A stretch of DNA of 7,572 nt from an uncultured Anaerococcus sp. (GCA_943913325.1 CALTXP010000076.1:1-7572), one strand, 5' to 3'. Shown: positions 1 through 7,236, counted from the first letter of the stretch. Program-made: numbers and translations. Notes: generated by a model from the letters alone, not told the origin.

Positions 1-5
1 ATATT

Positions 6-1913
6 TTAGTATAATTTAGCTCCAGCAGGTATATTATTTCCTACCATTACTAAATTTAATTTTTCCTCACCATCTTGATTATGAACTGCTGATAGAAGCA
101 TTCCTTGAGATTCTTCTCCCATCATAGCTCTTGGTGGTAGGTTTACTATGGCTACTAAGTTTTTACCTATAAGCTCTTCTGGAGTGTAGTAGTTTTTGAT
201 TCCTGAAAGAATAATTCTTGGACTATCGCTACCATCATCTAGGGTAAATTTAAGTAATTTCTTAGATTTTGGAACTTCTTCACAATTTTTCACTTTTACA
301 ACTCTAAAGTCAGATTTACTGAAGGTATCAAAGTCTACATCTTCATAGAAATCTTCAATTTCAACACCTGTAAAGTCAATAACTTCATCACTTTCTTCTA
401 TATGTTTGCTAATAGATGCTTTAGCTTCACCTGATGCTGAAACTTCTTTGCCTATTGGCTTCATTGTTGGGAATAATAGTACATCACGTATAGAGTGTTG
501 ACCTGTTAAAAGCATAATTACTCTATCAATACCAATTCCAAGACCTCCTGTTGGTGGAAGTCCTACTTCTAAGGCATTTACAAAATCATAGTCCATCATT
601 TGAGCTTCGTCATCCCCATTTTCACGTTTTGCTACTTGAGCTTCAAATCTTTCTCTTTGATCTGCTGCATCATTTAGCTCTGAAAAAGCATTTCCAACCT
701 CTGAGCCATTTATGAATGCTTCAAATCTATATGTTAAGGACTTATCATCTTTCTTTCTCTTTGCAAGTGGAGAAATCTCTACTGGATAATCATAAATAAA
801 TGTTGGCTGAATTAAAGTTTCTTCTACAAACTCTTCAAAGAATTCATTTATGATTTCTCCTCTTGTTTCCTTAAGCTCTACACCTTTCTCCTTAGCGATA
901 GCTACAGCATCTTCATAAGTAGTGATTTTATTAAAGTCAACTCCTGTTTCATTTTTAATAGAATCGATCATTGTAACTCTTTTCCAAGGAGCTTTTAGTT
1001 CTATTTCATTTCCATCATATTCTATTACAGTCTTACCTAAAACATTCGTCGCAACTGTCTCTATCATGGATTCTACAATTTCCATCATATCTTCATAGTC
1101 AGCATATGCTTGATATAATTCCATTGCAGTGTATTCTGGGTTATGAGTTGCATCCATTCCTTCATTTCTGAACATTCTACCCATTTCATAAACTCTATCA
1201 AAACCACCTACAATTAATCTTTTTAAGTATAATTCGTTAGCGATTCTAAGATACATATCTATATCTAGAGTATTATGGTGAGTTATAAATGGACGAGCTG
1301 TCGCTCCACCAGCAATAGTATTAAGAATTGGTGTTTCTACCTCTAAGAATCCTCTATTATCTAAAAATTTTCTAATTTCAGAAATAATTTTACTTCTTAA
1401 AACAAAAACTTCTTTTACTTCTGGATTTACTATAAGATCTAGGTATCTTTGTCTATATCTTAAATCTGGATCTTTTAGTCCATGCCATTTTTCTGGCAGC
1501 ATTTGTAAAGATTTAGTAAGGAGTTGAGGTATATTTGTTTCGATTGATATCTCACCTTGGTTAGTTTTAAATACTTCACCTTCGATACCGACTATATCAC
1601 CTATATCATATTTTTTTACTTGTTTAAACTCATCACCGATAACATTTTTTCGATTTACTATTTGAATAGTACCTGATTCATCTTGAACGTCCATAAAGCT
1701 CATGTTACCATGGCCACGCTTTGCTATTATACGTCCTGCTATTCTAATAGACTGGCCTTCAAAGTCATCATATTTATCCTTAATGATTTTAGCGGGCGTA
1801 CGATCTTTAAAGTTAACTATTTCATGTGGATCTTTACCTTCTTGCTTAAGCTCTTCTAACTTATCTCTTTTGATCTTGAGCATTTCATTTAAATCTTTAG
1901 TGTTATCAGTCAT
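6..1913 (-). CDS. lysS: Lysyl-tRNA synthetase, class II, with C-terminal Trbp111-like tRNA-binding domain
   Basis: The product charges tRNA-Lys with lysine in the cytoplasm. Residues about 54-135 form the N-terminal OB anticodon-binding domain. The class II core follows: motif 1 around 176-196, motif 2 at 240-252 (RVYEMGRMFRNEG) leading into NPEYTAMELYQAY (258-270), and motif 3 at 451-470 (GLPPTGGLGIGIDR). The core ends near residue 488, where B. subtilis LysRS (about 500 residues) also ends. Here about 147 residues follow: an acidic linker (489-526), then a domain (527-635) with the signatures of the MetRS C-terminus and Trbp111, namely DFRVVKV, LSGIKNYY, LPPRAMMGEESQGMLLSA and a GAKLY end. 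The ATG has a good AAGGAGA site five bases upstream. It is the last gene of coaX-dusB-greA-lysS, nine bases after greA. The stop lies three bases inside the usable window, so any terminator is out of view. The LysRS call is firm; the role of the extra domain (stronger tRNA binding, possibly dimerisation) is inferred from its family. Confidence 0.97.
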   Translation of the reverse strand: MTDNTKDLNEMLKIKRDKLEELKQEGKDPHEIVNFKDRTPAKIIKDKYDDFEGQSIRIAGRIIAKRGHGNMSFMDVQDESGTIQIVNRKNVIGDEFKQVKKYDIGDIVGIEGEVFKTNQGEISIETNIPQLLTKSLQMLPEKWHGLKDPDLRYRQRYLDLIVNPEVKEVFVLRSKIISEIRKFLDNRGFLEVETPILNTIAGGATARPFITHHNTLDIDMYLRIANELYLKRLIVGGFDRVYEMGRMFRNEGMDATHNPEYTAMELYQAYADYEDMMEIVESMIETVATNVLGKTVIEYDGNEIELKAPWKRVTMIDSIKNETGVDFNKITTYEDAVAIAKEKGVELKETRGEIINEFFEEFVEETLIQPTFIYDYPVEISPLAKRKKDDKSLTYRFEAFINGSEVGNAFSELNDAADQRERFEAQVAKRENGDDEAQMMDYDFVNALEVGLPPTGGLGIGIDRVIMLLTGQHSIRDVLLFPTMKPIGKEVSASGEAKASISKHIEESDEVIDFTGVEIEDFYEDVDFDTFSKSDFRVVKVKNCEEVPKSKKLLKFTLDDGSDSPRIILSGIKNYYTPEELIGKNLVAIVNLPPRAMMGEESQGMLLSAVHNQDGEEKLNLVMVGNNIPAGAKLY

Positions 1914-1922
1914 TTTCTCTCC

Positions 1923-2396
1923 TTACTTGATATCCTTAATAGTGAAATACATTTTTCCATTAGGTGTACTTACTTCAACTCTATCATCTTTCTTCTTACC
2001 TAAAAGAGCAGCACCTACTGGTGATTCATTAGATATAAATCCTTTTACTGGATCACTTTCAGCAGTACCTACGATTTTATAGTCTAATGTCTCATCAAAT
2101 TCCTCATCGTATACTTTTACTGTATTACCAACTCCAACTTCATCAGAATTTACGTCAACTTCAATAGTCTTAGCATTTCTAATCATATCTTCAACTTTGG
2201 CTATACGACTTTCAATCTCGCCCTGTTCATTTTTTGCTTCATCGTAATCAGCATTTTCTGAAAGGTCACCAAAACTCCTAGCAATCTTGATTTTTTCTGC
2301 TATTTCTGGTCTTCTTTTAGTTTTCAAATATTCTAATTCATCTTCTAATTTTTCTAGATATTCTTTTGATAATATTACTTCTTTACTTTCTGCCAT
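1923..2396 (-). CDS. greA: Transcription elongation factor GreA
   Basis: GreA enters the secondary channel of stalled, backtracked RNA polymerase and stimulates cleavage of the transcript 3' end. At 157 residues it has the normal family length. Residues 1-75 form the long antiparallel coiled coil; its tip carries GDLSENADYDEAKNEQ (43-58), with the acidic pair Asp44 and Glu47 that corresponds to the Mg-coordinating pair in E. coli GreA (Asp41/Glu44). The C-terminal FKBP-like domain spans about 85-157 (VGVGNTVKVYDEEF, then SPVGAALLGKKKDD). The start ATG has a GAGGG site about five bases upstream, inside the end of dusB, and lies one base after the dusB stop (TAAAATG), which suggests translational coupling. 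greA directly before lysS is a common arrangement in clostridial relatives. I see nothing unusual in the protein. Confidence 0.97.
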   Translation of the reverse strand: MAESKEVILSKEYLEKLEDELEYLKTKRRPEIAEKIKIARSFGDLSENADYDEAKNEQGEIESRIAKVEDMIRNAKTIEVDVNSDEVGVGNTVKVYDEEFDETLDYKIVGTAESDPVKGFISNESPVGAALLGKKKDDRVEVSTPNGKMYFTIKDIK

Positions 2397-2397
2397 T

Positions 2398-3360
2398 TTA
2401 TCCCTCTAAATCATTTTTATATTCTTCAAGTAGAGAAAAAATTTCTCCTTTACTTTTTAGTTTATTTACTTTATTCCTTATATTACTTGCACCAGGAAGG
2501 CCCTTTATATACCAGCCCACGTGTTTTCTCATTTGATTAACTACTAGTTTTTCATTCTTATACTTAAGTGATAGATCATATTGTTCTCTTATCTGATCTA
2601 CAATTTGATCTGGTGTAACTTTTGTATAAGATCCTTTTTCTAAGTAATCTTTAATGTACTTAAATAAAAATGGATTGCCCATAGCTCCTCTGGCAAGCAT
2701 AACTCCATCTGCATTTGTTACTTTTATTATATTTATAAAGTCTTCAACTGTAAAAACATCTCCATTAGCTATGACAGGAATTGACAAAGCTTCTTTTAGC
2801 TTTCTTATATCGTCCCAATTAGCCCTTCCTTGATAATGTTGACTTCGAGTTCTACCATGAAGAATCACATAATCTATACCATTATCCTGGCAAATTTTTC
2901 CAATCTCAATATAATTTTTATTTGAATCGTCAACACCTGTTCTAAACTTTACATTAACTTTCTTGTTAGTAGATTTAACTAAAAGTTTTGTAATCTTGTT
3001 TACAAGATCGGGTTCTTTCATCAATGCTGATCCTTCTCCATTTTTAAAAATTTTAGGAGCTGGACAACCCATATTAAAGCTAATTTCGCTGACAGAATCA
3101 ATAGGATTTATTTTTTCCTTTATAGCTTTTTCAATCTTTTCTAAGTCACGACCAAAAATTTGTATATTTGCTTTCTTTTCTAAATCAGAAATATACATTA
3201 TCTCTTCTGTCTGCTTATTATCAAAGGCAAGTGCATTTACATTTACCATTTCAGTAAAGGTCTTATCTGCTCCATACTTTTCGCAGATAATTCTATAAGC
3301 TACATCTGTAACACCAGCAAGAGGTGCTAACATAAGTTCCTTATTCTTTAATTCTGTCAT
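2398..3360 (-). CDS. dusB: tRNA dihydrouridine synthase, DusB family
   Basis: This flavoenzyme (FMN, NADPH) reduces specific uridines of tRNA to dihydrouridine. The TIM-barrel hallmarks are present: LAPLAGVTD (11-19) at the FMN phosphate side, NMGCPAPK (96-103) with the catalytic Cys99, VKFRTG with Lys138, HGRTRSQHYQG (168-178), IANGDV (197-202) and ARGAMGNP (223-230). The C-terminal helical tRNA-binding domain carries MRKHVGWYIKGLPG (277-290). The 320-residue length is typical. The start is uncertain. The first ATG (3358-3360) overlaps the end of coaX by 20 bases and has no visible ribosome binding site, but it gives an ELKN stretch before the first strand that resembles family N-termini. 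An in-frame ATG at 3331-3333 has an AAGGA site at good spacing and avoids the overlap (311 residues). I keep the longer form. It lies between coaX and greA in one operon, as expected for this neighbourhood (B. subtilis yacF lies just before lysS). The exact uridine target is inferred from family only. Confidence 0.93.
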   Translation of the reverse strand: MTELKNKELMLAPLAGVTDVAYRIICEKYGADKTFTEMVNVNALAFDNKQTEEIMYISDLEKKANIQIFGRDLEKIEKAIKEKINPIDSVSEISFNMGCPAPKIFKNGEGSALMKEPDLVNKITKLLVKSTNKKVNVKFRTGVDDSNKNYIEIGKICQDNGIDYVILHGRTRSQHYQGRANWDDIRKLKEALSIPVIANGDVFTVEDFINIIKVTNADGVMLARGAMGNPFLFKYIKDYLEKGSYTKVTPDQIVDQIREQYDLSLKYKNEKLVVNQMRKHVGWYIKGLPGASNIRNKVNKLKSKGEIFSLLEEYKNDLEG

Positions 3361-4129
3361 AGATTATTCTAAGTCCATCAAGCATTAAATCTGGTTCAAT
3401 AATGTTAATATATTTTGATTCATTAGAAATAAGCTCTGAAAATCCACCAGTTGCTATTACATTTATTTCTTCTTCAATTTTATGTTTTTCATGGAGTTCT
3501 TTTTCAATCTGACTAATAAGACCATCTATAAGCCCTATATATCCATATACTATACCAGCATTAATACTTTCAGGTGTAGTTCTTGCTATTGGAGTATCTG
3601 GTACTCTTAATTCAATTTTTGGAAGCTGAGCTGTCATACCAAAAAGACCTTCTTGTCCAATTTTAATACCTGGAGCTATTGAACCACCCAAATATCTACC
3701 ATCAGATGTTATTACATCAAAGGTTATAGCTGTACCCATATCAACTATTATAGCAGGTCCACCATACTTGTTATACACAGCAACAGCATCTACAATTCTA
3801 TCAGCACCAACTTGACTTGGAGCCCCATAATCTATAGTAATACCAGTATCTGTCTTATAGTCAATGATTATAGGCTCTTTATCAAATAATTTTCTATTAC
3901 ATGATTGCCATGAATACATTATATCGGGTACAACTGATGAGATTATAGTATCATCAATTTCGTTAGTATCAACATTATGGATATTGAACATATTAAAAAG
4001 GGTAGCTACTAATTCATCGCTAGTACGCTTTAAATTTGTAGCCACTCTATAACGAAACTCTAATTTTTCATCATTGAAAACACCTAGAACAGTGTTGGTA
4101 TTTCCAATATCTACAACTAGTAGCATCAT
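3341..4129 (-). CDS. coaX: Type III pantothenate kinase CoaX
   Basis: CoaX phosphorylates pantothenate, the first step of coenzyme A synthesis; the type III enzyme is known for weak ATP affinity and a monovalent cation requirement. The ASKHA-fold motifs are visible: VVDIGNTNTVLG (5-16) with catalytic Asp7, VGADRIVDAV (107-116) with the proposed base Asp110, VDMGTAITFDV (129-139), and GGSIAPGI (148-155). A second glycine loop, IATGGFSELI, lies at 225-234. The length matches B. subtilis CoaX. Two ATG codons stand in tandem. The site AAAGGAG is only two bases from the first but five from the second (4124-4126), and the family starts with MLLV, so a 261-residue product beginning at the second ATG is likelier. 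It opens the coaX-dusB-greA-lysS block after a 70-bp gap. In B. subtilis coaX follows ftsH; here it follows an unrelated membrane-protein gene. Confidence 0.96.
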   Translation of the reverse strand: MMLLVVDIGNTNTVLGVFNDEKLEFRYRVATNLKRTSDELVATLFNMFNIHNVDTNEIDDTIISSVVPDIMYSWQSCNRKLFDKEPIIIDYKTDTGITIDYGAPSQVGADRIVDAVAVYNKYGGPAIIVDMGTAITFDVITSDGRYLGGSIAPGIKIGQEGLFGMTAQLPKIELRVPDTPIARTTPESINAGIVYGYIGLIDGLISQIEKELHEKHKIEEEINVIATGGFSELISNESKYINIIEPDLMLDGLRIIYDRIKE

Positions 4130-4199
4130 CTCTCCTTTGTGCTAAGTAACTAAATAAATTTAACTCTTATATAGTACGATAAATTCCATCGAATTCAAG
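4130..4199 (-). promoter_or_regulatory. Weak promoter candidate ahead of coaX
   Basis: The only intergenic gap within the leftward gene set longer than 40 bases. On the minus strand a TTGAAT (4193-4198) stands 16 bases before TACTAT (4171-4176), which runs into TATATAAG. Both hexamers match the sigma-A consensus at only four of six positions. It would give a 5' leader of about 35-40 bases before the coaX ribosome binding site. The larger spacing compared with the overlapping genes on either side argues for a transcription start here, but the match is weak, and the region could equally be transcribed from upstream. A short inverted repeat (AATTC, four-base loop, GAATT) overlaps the upstream hexamer. 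Confidence 0.3.
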
Positions 4200-4694
4200 C
4201 TATTTATTTAACTTATACCTTCTTATTAGAGTATTGATTTCTTCTGTATCTTCAGCTTTTACTTTCATCATTTCATTTGAACTTTGTCTATCTTTTTTAA
4301 CTTGTAAGACAAGATCATTACCTTCTTTATCGAAACCCCACTTTTTTAACTGTTTATAATTATAAAAATTTGAATTAATTAAAATTCCATTTTCAGCTAT
4401 ATATAACTTGCTTCTTTGAGCAAAGCCAAATACAATTGCAAGTACTACCATTATAATAGCCATGATTATGGAATCTTGGTTGTGCTGCTTATATCCTGCC
4501 ACAAAGTTTACAATTCCTGTAGCAAGAAGTATGCCCATCAATAGCCATTCTAGAGGACTTGACTTCTTGTTAAATCCCGCTATTTCTCCTGCCAACTTCT
4601 TCTTATTGCTAAATGATTTATACAGTCTATATATAAAAAATATTATAATAGCTACATATAAAATCAAAATAAAGCTGTTCATATTATTCCCCAT
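4200..4694 (-). CDS. Hypothetical three-pass membrane protein in the ftsH position
   Basis: I do not recognise this 164-residue protein with certainty. It has three hydrophobic segments, at about 7-25, 50-67 and 75-92, joined by short basic or polar loops (KSFSNKKK at 26-33, GYKQHNQD at 67-74). The rest (93-164) is a soluble, charged domain. Its pattern of LYIAENGILINSNF (97-110), YKQLKKWGF (113-121) and alternating hydrophobic strands, ending in a helix (EEINTLIRRYKL), resembles the PH-like or DUF5673-type tails on small Firmicutes membrane proteins. That resemblance is by eye only. The ATG has a strong AAGGAGG site four bases upstream; a second ATG four codons in is spaced too far from it. 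It follows hpt by 37 bases with a terminator between, and precedes coaX by 70 bases. In B. subtilis this slot between hpt and coaX holds ftsH. Nothing here resembles an AAA ATPase or a metalloprotease. Function unknown. Confidence 0.82.
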   Translation of the reverse strand: MGNNMNSFILILYVAIIIFFIYRLYKSFSNKKKLAGEIAGFNKKSSPLEWLLMGILLATGIVNFVAGYKQHNQDSIIMAIIMVVLAIVFGFAQRSKLYIAENGILINSNFYNYKQLKKWGFDKEGNDLVLQVKKDRQSSNEMMKVKAEDTEEINTLIRRYKLNK

Positions 4695-4710
4695 ATTTCC
4701 TCCTTACAAA

Positions 4711-4737
4711 ATAAAATAGGTCTTTTATGACCTACTT
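4711..4737 (-). terminator. Rho-independent terminator after hpt
   Basis: On the minus strand TAGGTC (4729-4734) pairs with GACCTA (4717-4722) around a six-base loop. The stem extends by one G-T and two A-T pairs, and TTTTATTTT follows. The 5' arm contains the hpt stop codon TAG. The stem has only three G-C pairs, so it is probably leaky. The next ribosome binding site begins five bases after the T tract, which leaves no room for a promoter between, so read-through may feed the following gene. Confidence 0.6.
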
Positions 4738-5292
4738 AATATCATTCTCATAAACTGAACTCTTTAATATTCCTATGAATGGCAAGTTCCTATATTTTTG
4801 ATTATAGTCTAGACCAAAACCTACAACAAATTCATTAGGTACCTTAAATCCATACCAGTCTGGCTTAATTTCAGTAATCCTTCTTTCAGGTTTATCTAGC
4901 AAAGTTATTATTCTAACTTCTTTAGGATCTCTTTTTTCTAAATTTGACTTAAGTTTATTTAAAGTATAGCCTGTATCAATTATATCCTCTACTAAGAGTA
5001 CATTTTTATCCTTAATATCAACATCTAGATCTTTTAAAATTTTTACATTTCCAGTAGATGCAGTACCATCGTAGGAAGAAACAGCCATGAACTCAAGGTT
5101 ACAATCAATCTTTATATGCTTAGCAAGCTCAGACATAAAAATTACAGAGCCCTTTAAAATACCCACCATTATAAGTGTATCTTCATCTTTATAATAGTCA
5201 TTGATATATGATGCTAGTTTCCTTATTCTAAGATTAAGTGTATCTTCATCTATTAAAACTTTTTCAATTAATTGTTTAGTATCACTTATCAT
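4732..5292 (-). CDS. hpt: Hypoxanthine (guanine) phosphoribosyltransferase
   Basis: A purine salvage enzyme that joins hypoxanthine, and usually guanine, to PRPP to give IMP or GMP. The type I phosphoribosyltransferase fold is clear: LKGS (46-49) is the pyrophosphate-contact loop, SSYDGTASTG (72-81) the flexible catalytic loop, VEDIIDTGYT (101-110) the PRPP-binding signature with its acidic pair, and KPDWYGFKVPNEFVVGFGLD followed by YNQKYRNLP the purine-binding and hood end. At 186 residues it has normal length. The start ATG lies inside the end of tilS (11-base overlap), with GAGGTG five bases upstream, so translation is probably coupled to tilS. The tilS-hpt pair is highly conserved in Firmicutes. 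In B. subtilis the next gene is ftsH, and TilS and HprT have been reported to act on ftsH expression; here ftsH is missing from that place. The gene ends in a terminator stem. Confidence 0.97.
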   Translation of the reverse strand: MISDTKQLIEKVLIDEDTLNLRIRKLASYINDYYKDEDTLIMVGILKGSVIFMSELAKHIKIDCNLEFMAVSSYDGTASTGNVKILKDLDVDIKDKNVLLVEDIIDTGYTLNKLKSNLEKRDPKEVRIITLLDKPERRITEIKPDWYGFKVPNEFVVGFGLDYNQKYRNLPFIGILKSSVYENDIK

Positions 5293-6640
5293 TTTTCACC
5301 TCAATTTTCAAAATATTACTTGTCGTTTTATCTACTTTAAAATCATTGGATACCCTATGACCTACTATCCATATAATTTCATCATTAGATATAATTAATG
5401 GTATCTTATCACGTAAATTTCTATCTACTTTTTCATCAATAAAAAAGTCCTTTAATTTTTTATTATTATCCATACCATAGGGTTTAAATTTATCTCCATT
5501 TTGTCTATATCTTATAGTAAGTGGAAATTTAATTTTGTCACAATCAAAATAAGCTGTATATTTATCATTTTTATTGATTTTATCATCTAAAGTAGCCTTA
5601 AATATCAGTCCATTAAAGTTTAGTATATTATCAATATTTAACAGTTCACTAGTTTTACCTAAGTTAATGCTTTGATCTATATATAAATCATAAGTCCTAT
5701 AATTTTTGATAAAAGTTAAGTTATCTTTTACACTTTCTTTACCATTGTCTAAACTAATTACATTTAAAAATTGATCAATATTTTCTTTAGAAAAATCTTT
5801 TAAGTCACCCTTAAGTTTGAGTATAGCTCTTCTTAACACCCTAGACTTTAATGAATCATCTAAAGATTCAAATCTATTTTTATCAAAACTTATATTATAA
5901 TTATTTACACTTTTTATGGCATAATCATAAGCCTCATCAACTCTAGATTCAATAATATACAAATCATTTTTTAAAAGTTCAGACAAATTATATAAATTAT
6001 CCACAGCTTGAGGATTAACATTTTCCATTTTAGGAATAACTTCATTCCTTATATAATTTCTTGTGTAATCATTCTCCCCATTGGTCTTATCATAAGCATA
6101 ACTTATACTATTTTGATCAAGATAATTTATAATCTCTCTTTTTTCTATAGATAAAATAGGTCTTATAATATTAGAGGATTTGTAAGCCATAGCACAAAGA
6201 CCATCTATACCTGTCCCTCTAATCATTCTCATTATCATAGTTTCTGCTTGATCATTTTTATTATGAGCTATGGCAATTTTAGCTCCAGGATATTTTTGGG
6301 CTATTTCATTAAAAAAAGCATATCTTAGTCTTCTACCTGCATCTTCTGATGAAATTTTATTTGCTCTTGCATACTCATCCATACTAGCTCTTTTTATTTG
6401 AAATTTTATATCAAGTTTTTTAGCTGTTTCTTTTACCAAATTTTCATCTTTACTTGCTTCTTTTCTATGTAAATGATTAAGATGAGCAAGTATTAAATTA
6501 AGATTATATTCAACTTTTATCTCATTTAACATATAAGTCAAAAACTGACTATCCGGCCCTCCACTTGAGCCAATAATAATTGTATCATTTTTTTCTATTA
6601 AATTATAATTTTCAATGATTTCTTTAAATCTTTTAATCAT
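5282..6640 (-). CDS. tilS: tRNA(Ile)-lysidine synthetase TilS
   Basis: TilS attaches lysine to cytidine 34 of the CAU-anticodon tRNA-Ile, making lysidine, so that the tRNA reads AUA and is charged with isoleucine. In an AUA-rich genome like this it is expected to be essential. The N-type ATP pyrophosphatase domain has the PP-loop SGGPDS (26-31), AHLNH (52-56), SSEDAGRRLRYAFF (97-110), IAHNKNDQAET (124-134) with RMIRGTGIDGL, and the RNYIRNEVIP signature (194-203). A helical middle domain covers about 210-300. The C-terminal substrate-binding domain (372-450) shows RYRQNGDKFKPYGM, KKLKDFFID and WIVGHR. At 452 residues it is a full-length long-form TilS. The ATG overlaps the divIC stop by 8 bases and there is no strong separate site, so coupled translation is likely. 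hpt begins inside its last codons. Confidence 0.97.
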   Translation of the reverse strand: MIKRFKEIIENYNLIEKNDTIIIGSSGGPDSQFLTYMLNEIKVEYNLNLILAHLNHLHRKEASKDENLVKETAKKLDIKFQIKRASMDEYARANKISSEDAGRRLRYAFFNEIAQKYPGAKIAIAHNKNDQAETMIMRMIRGTGIDGLCAMAYKSSNIIRPILSIEKREIINYLDQNSISYAYDKTNGENDYTRNYIRNEVIPKMENVNPQAVDNLYNLSELLKNDLYIIESRVDEAYDYAIKSVNNYNISFDKNRFESLDDSLKSRVLRRAILKLKGDLKDFSKENIDQFLNVISLDNGKESVKDNLTFIKNYRTYDLYIDQSINLGKTSELLNIDNILNFNGLIFKATLDDKINKNDKYTAYFDCDKIKFPLTIRYRQNGDKFKPYGMDNNKKLKDFFIDEKVDRNLRDKIPLIISNDEIIWIVGHRVSNDFKVDKTTSNILKIEVKNDK

Positions 6641-6998
6641 CTGTATCTATTTTTTCTTCACTATTATCTTTTATTTTTTCTTCATTATCTTTTTTATCAG
6701 TAGCTTGCTTTTTTGAACCCTTAACCATTCCAAGCCTTTCTTTAGCTATTTTTTCTTTAAATTTATCAGTGTTTCTTATATCATAGTCTTTATTAAGACT
6801 ATTGATTTCTGCATTGGTACTATCTAATTTTTTTTGAGTAGATACTATTTCTTTATCTATCTTATTTATTTCATTATTCATTGCAGCATTAGATATATAA
6901 TAAGCTATTGAGCTAATGATTAGTAATGCTATTATAGTAAATAAAAATCTTATATTTTTCTTTCTACGTTTCTTACTATAAGAATTTGCACTATTCAT
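6633..6998 (-). CDS. divIC: Septum formation initiator, DivIC/FtsB family
   Basis: A small bitopic protein of the division machinery which, with FtsL and the DivIB/FtsQ protein, forms the complex that controls septal wall synthesis. The 121 residues show a basic cytoplasmic N-terminus (KKRRKK, 9-14), one membrane segment (about 17-36), an extracytoplasmic coiled coil (about 40-72, with regular Ile/Leu spacing) and the family signature ERLGMVK (87-93). It ends in a charged Lys/Asp/Glu tail of low complexity (95-121) that is longer than the core family needs. The start ATG overlaps the rqcP stop by 8 bases, with TGAGGT upstream inside rqcP. The rqcP-divIC order is conserved in Firmicutes, which supports DivIC over a generic FtsL; sequence alone separates these families poorly. 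Confidence 0.88.
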   Translation of the reverse strand: MNSANSYSKKRRKKNIRFLFTIIALLIISSIAYYISNAAMNNEINKIDKEIVSTQKKLDSTNAEINSLNKDYDIRNTDKFKEKIAKERLGMVKGSKKQATDKKDNEEKIKDNSEEKIDTDD

Positions 6999-7236
6999 CT
7001 ATAACCTCATACATTTCTGTTGCGGAGGATTTTTTTGCTCCTTCAATCAAATTAGTTACTTTAACCTTTAAGTTACTTTTCCCAAAGGCAATTTCAATTA
7101 TATCACCTTCTTTTACAATACTACCTGCCTTTGCAATTGTTCCATTTAAAGTAACTCTTCCATTTTCACAAGCTTCTTTTGCAACTTGGCGTCTTTTAAT
7201 TATTCTTGAATTTTTTAAAAATTTATCTATTCTCAT
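6991..7236 (-). CDS. rqcP: RNA-binding S4 domain protein RqcP (YabO)
   Basis: RqcP acts with RqcH in bacterial ribosome-associated quality control: it binds the 50S subunit holding a stalled peptidyl-tRNA and supports processive alanine tailing. The 81-residue protein is almost entirely an S4 domain. MRIDKFLKNSRIIKRRQVAK (1-20), then ENGRVTLNG (24-32) and VKEGDIIEIAFG (42-53), match the B. subtilis YabO pattern, as does the length. The neighbourhood (divIC, tilS and hpt downstream) is also that of yabO, although yabP and yabQ are missing. It is the first gene of the block. Oddly, its ATG has no recognisable ribosome binding site; AGTAAAGTCATCCT precedes it, and no better in-frame start exists. 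Its upstream region is only about 65 bases long before a mobile element begins. Confidence 0.92.
   Translation of the reverse strand: MRIDKFLKNSRIIKRRQVAKEACENGRVTLNGTIAKAGSIVKEGDIIEIAFGKSNLKVKVTNLIEGAKKSSATEMYEVIDE

Noticed and set aside
1702..2082. Plus-strand open frame of 126 codons across the lysS/greA junction
   Set aside because: It runs opposite two clearly identified genes, lacks a ribosome binding site, and its composition (Leu/Ser/Ile-rich) is that of antisense to coding sequence.
2963..3298. Plus-strand open frame inside dusB
   Set aside because: Antisense shadow of conserved DusB motifs; no start signal and no recognisable domain.
4200..4694. ORF164 as a truncated or decayed ftsH
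   Set aside because: Three membrane segments instead of the FtsH pair, no Walker motifs or HExxH, and a complete reading frame with its own strong start signal.
4462..4719. Plus-strand open frame opposite ORF164
   Set aside because: Hydrophobic shadow of the membrane segments on the other strand; ORF164 has the strong ribosome binding site and continues the operon direction.
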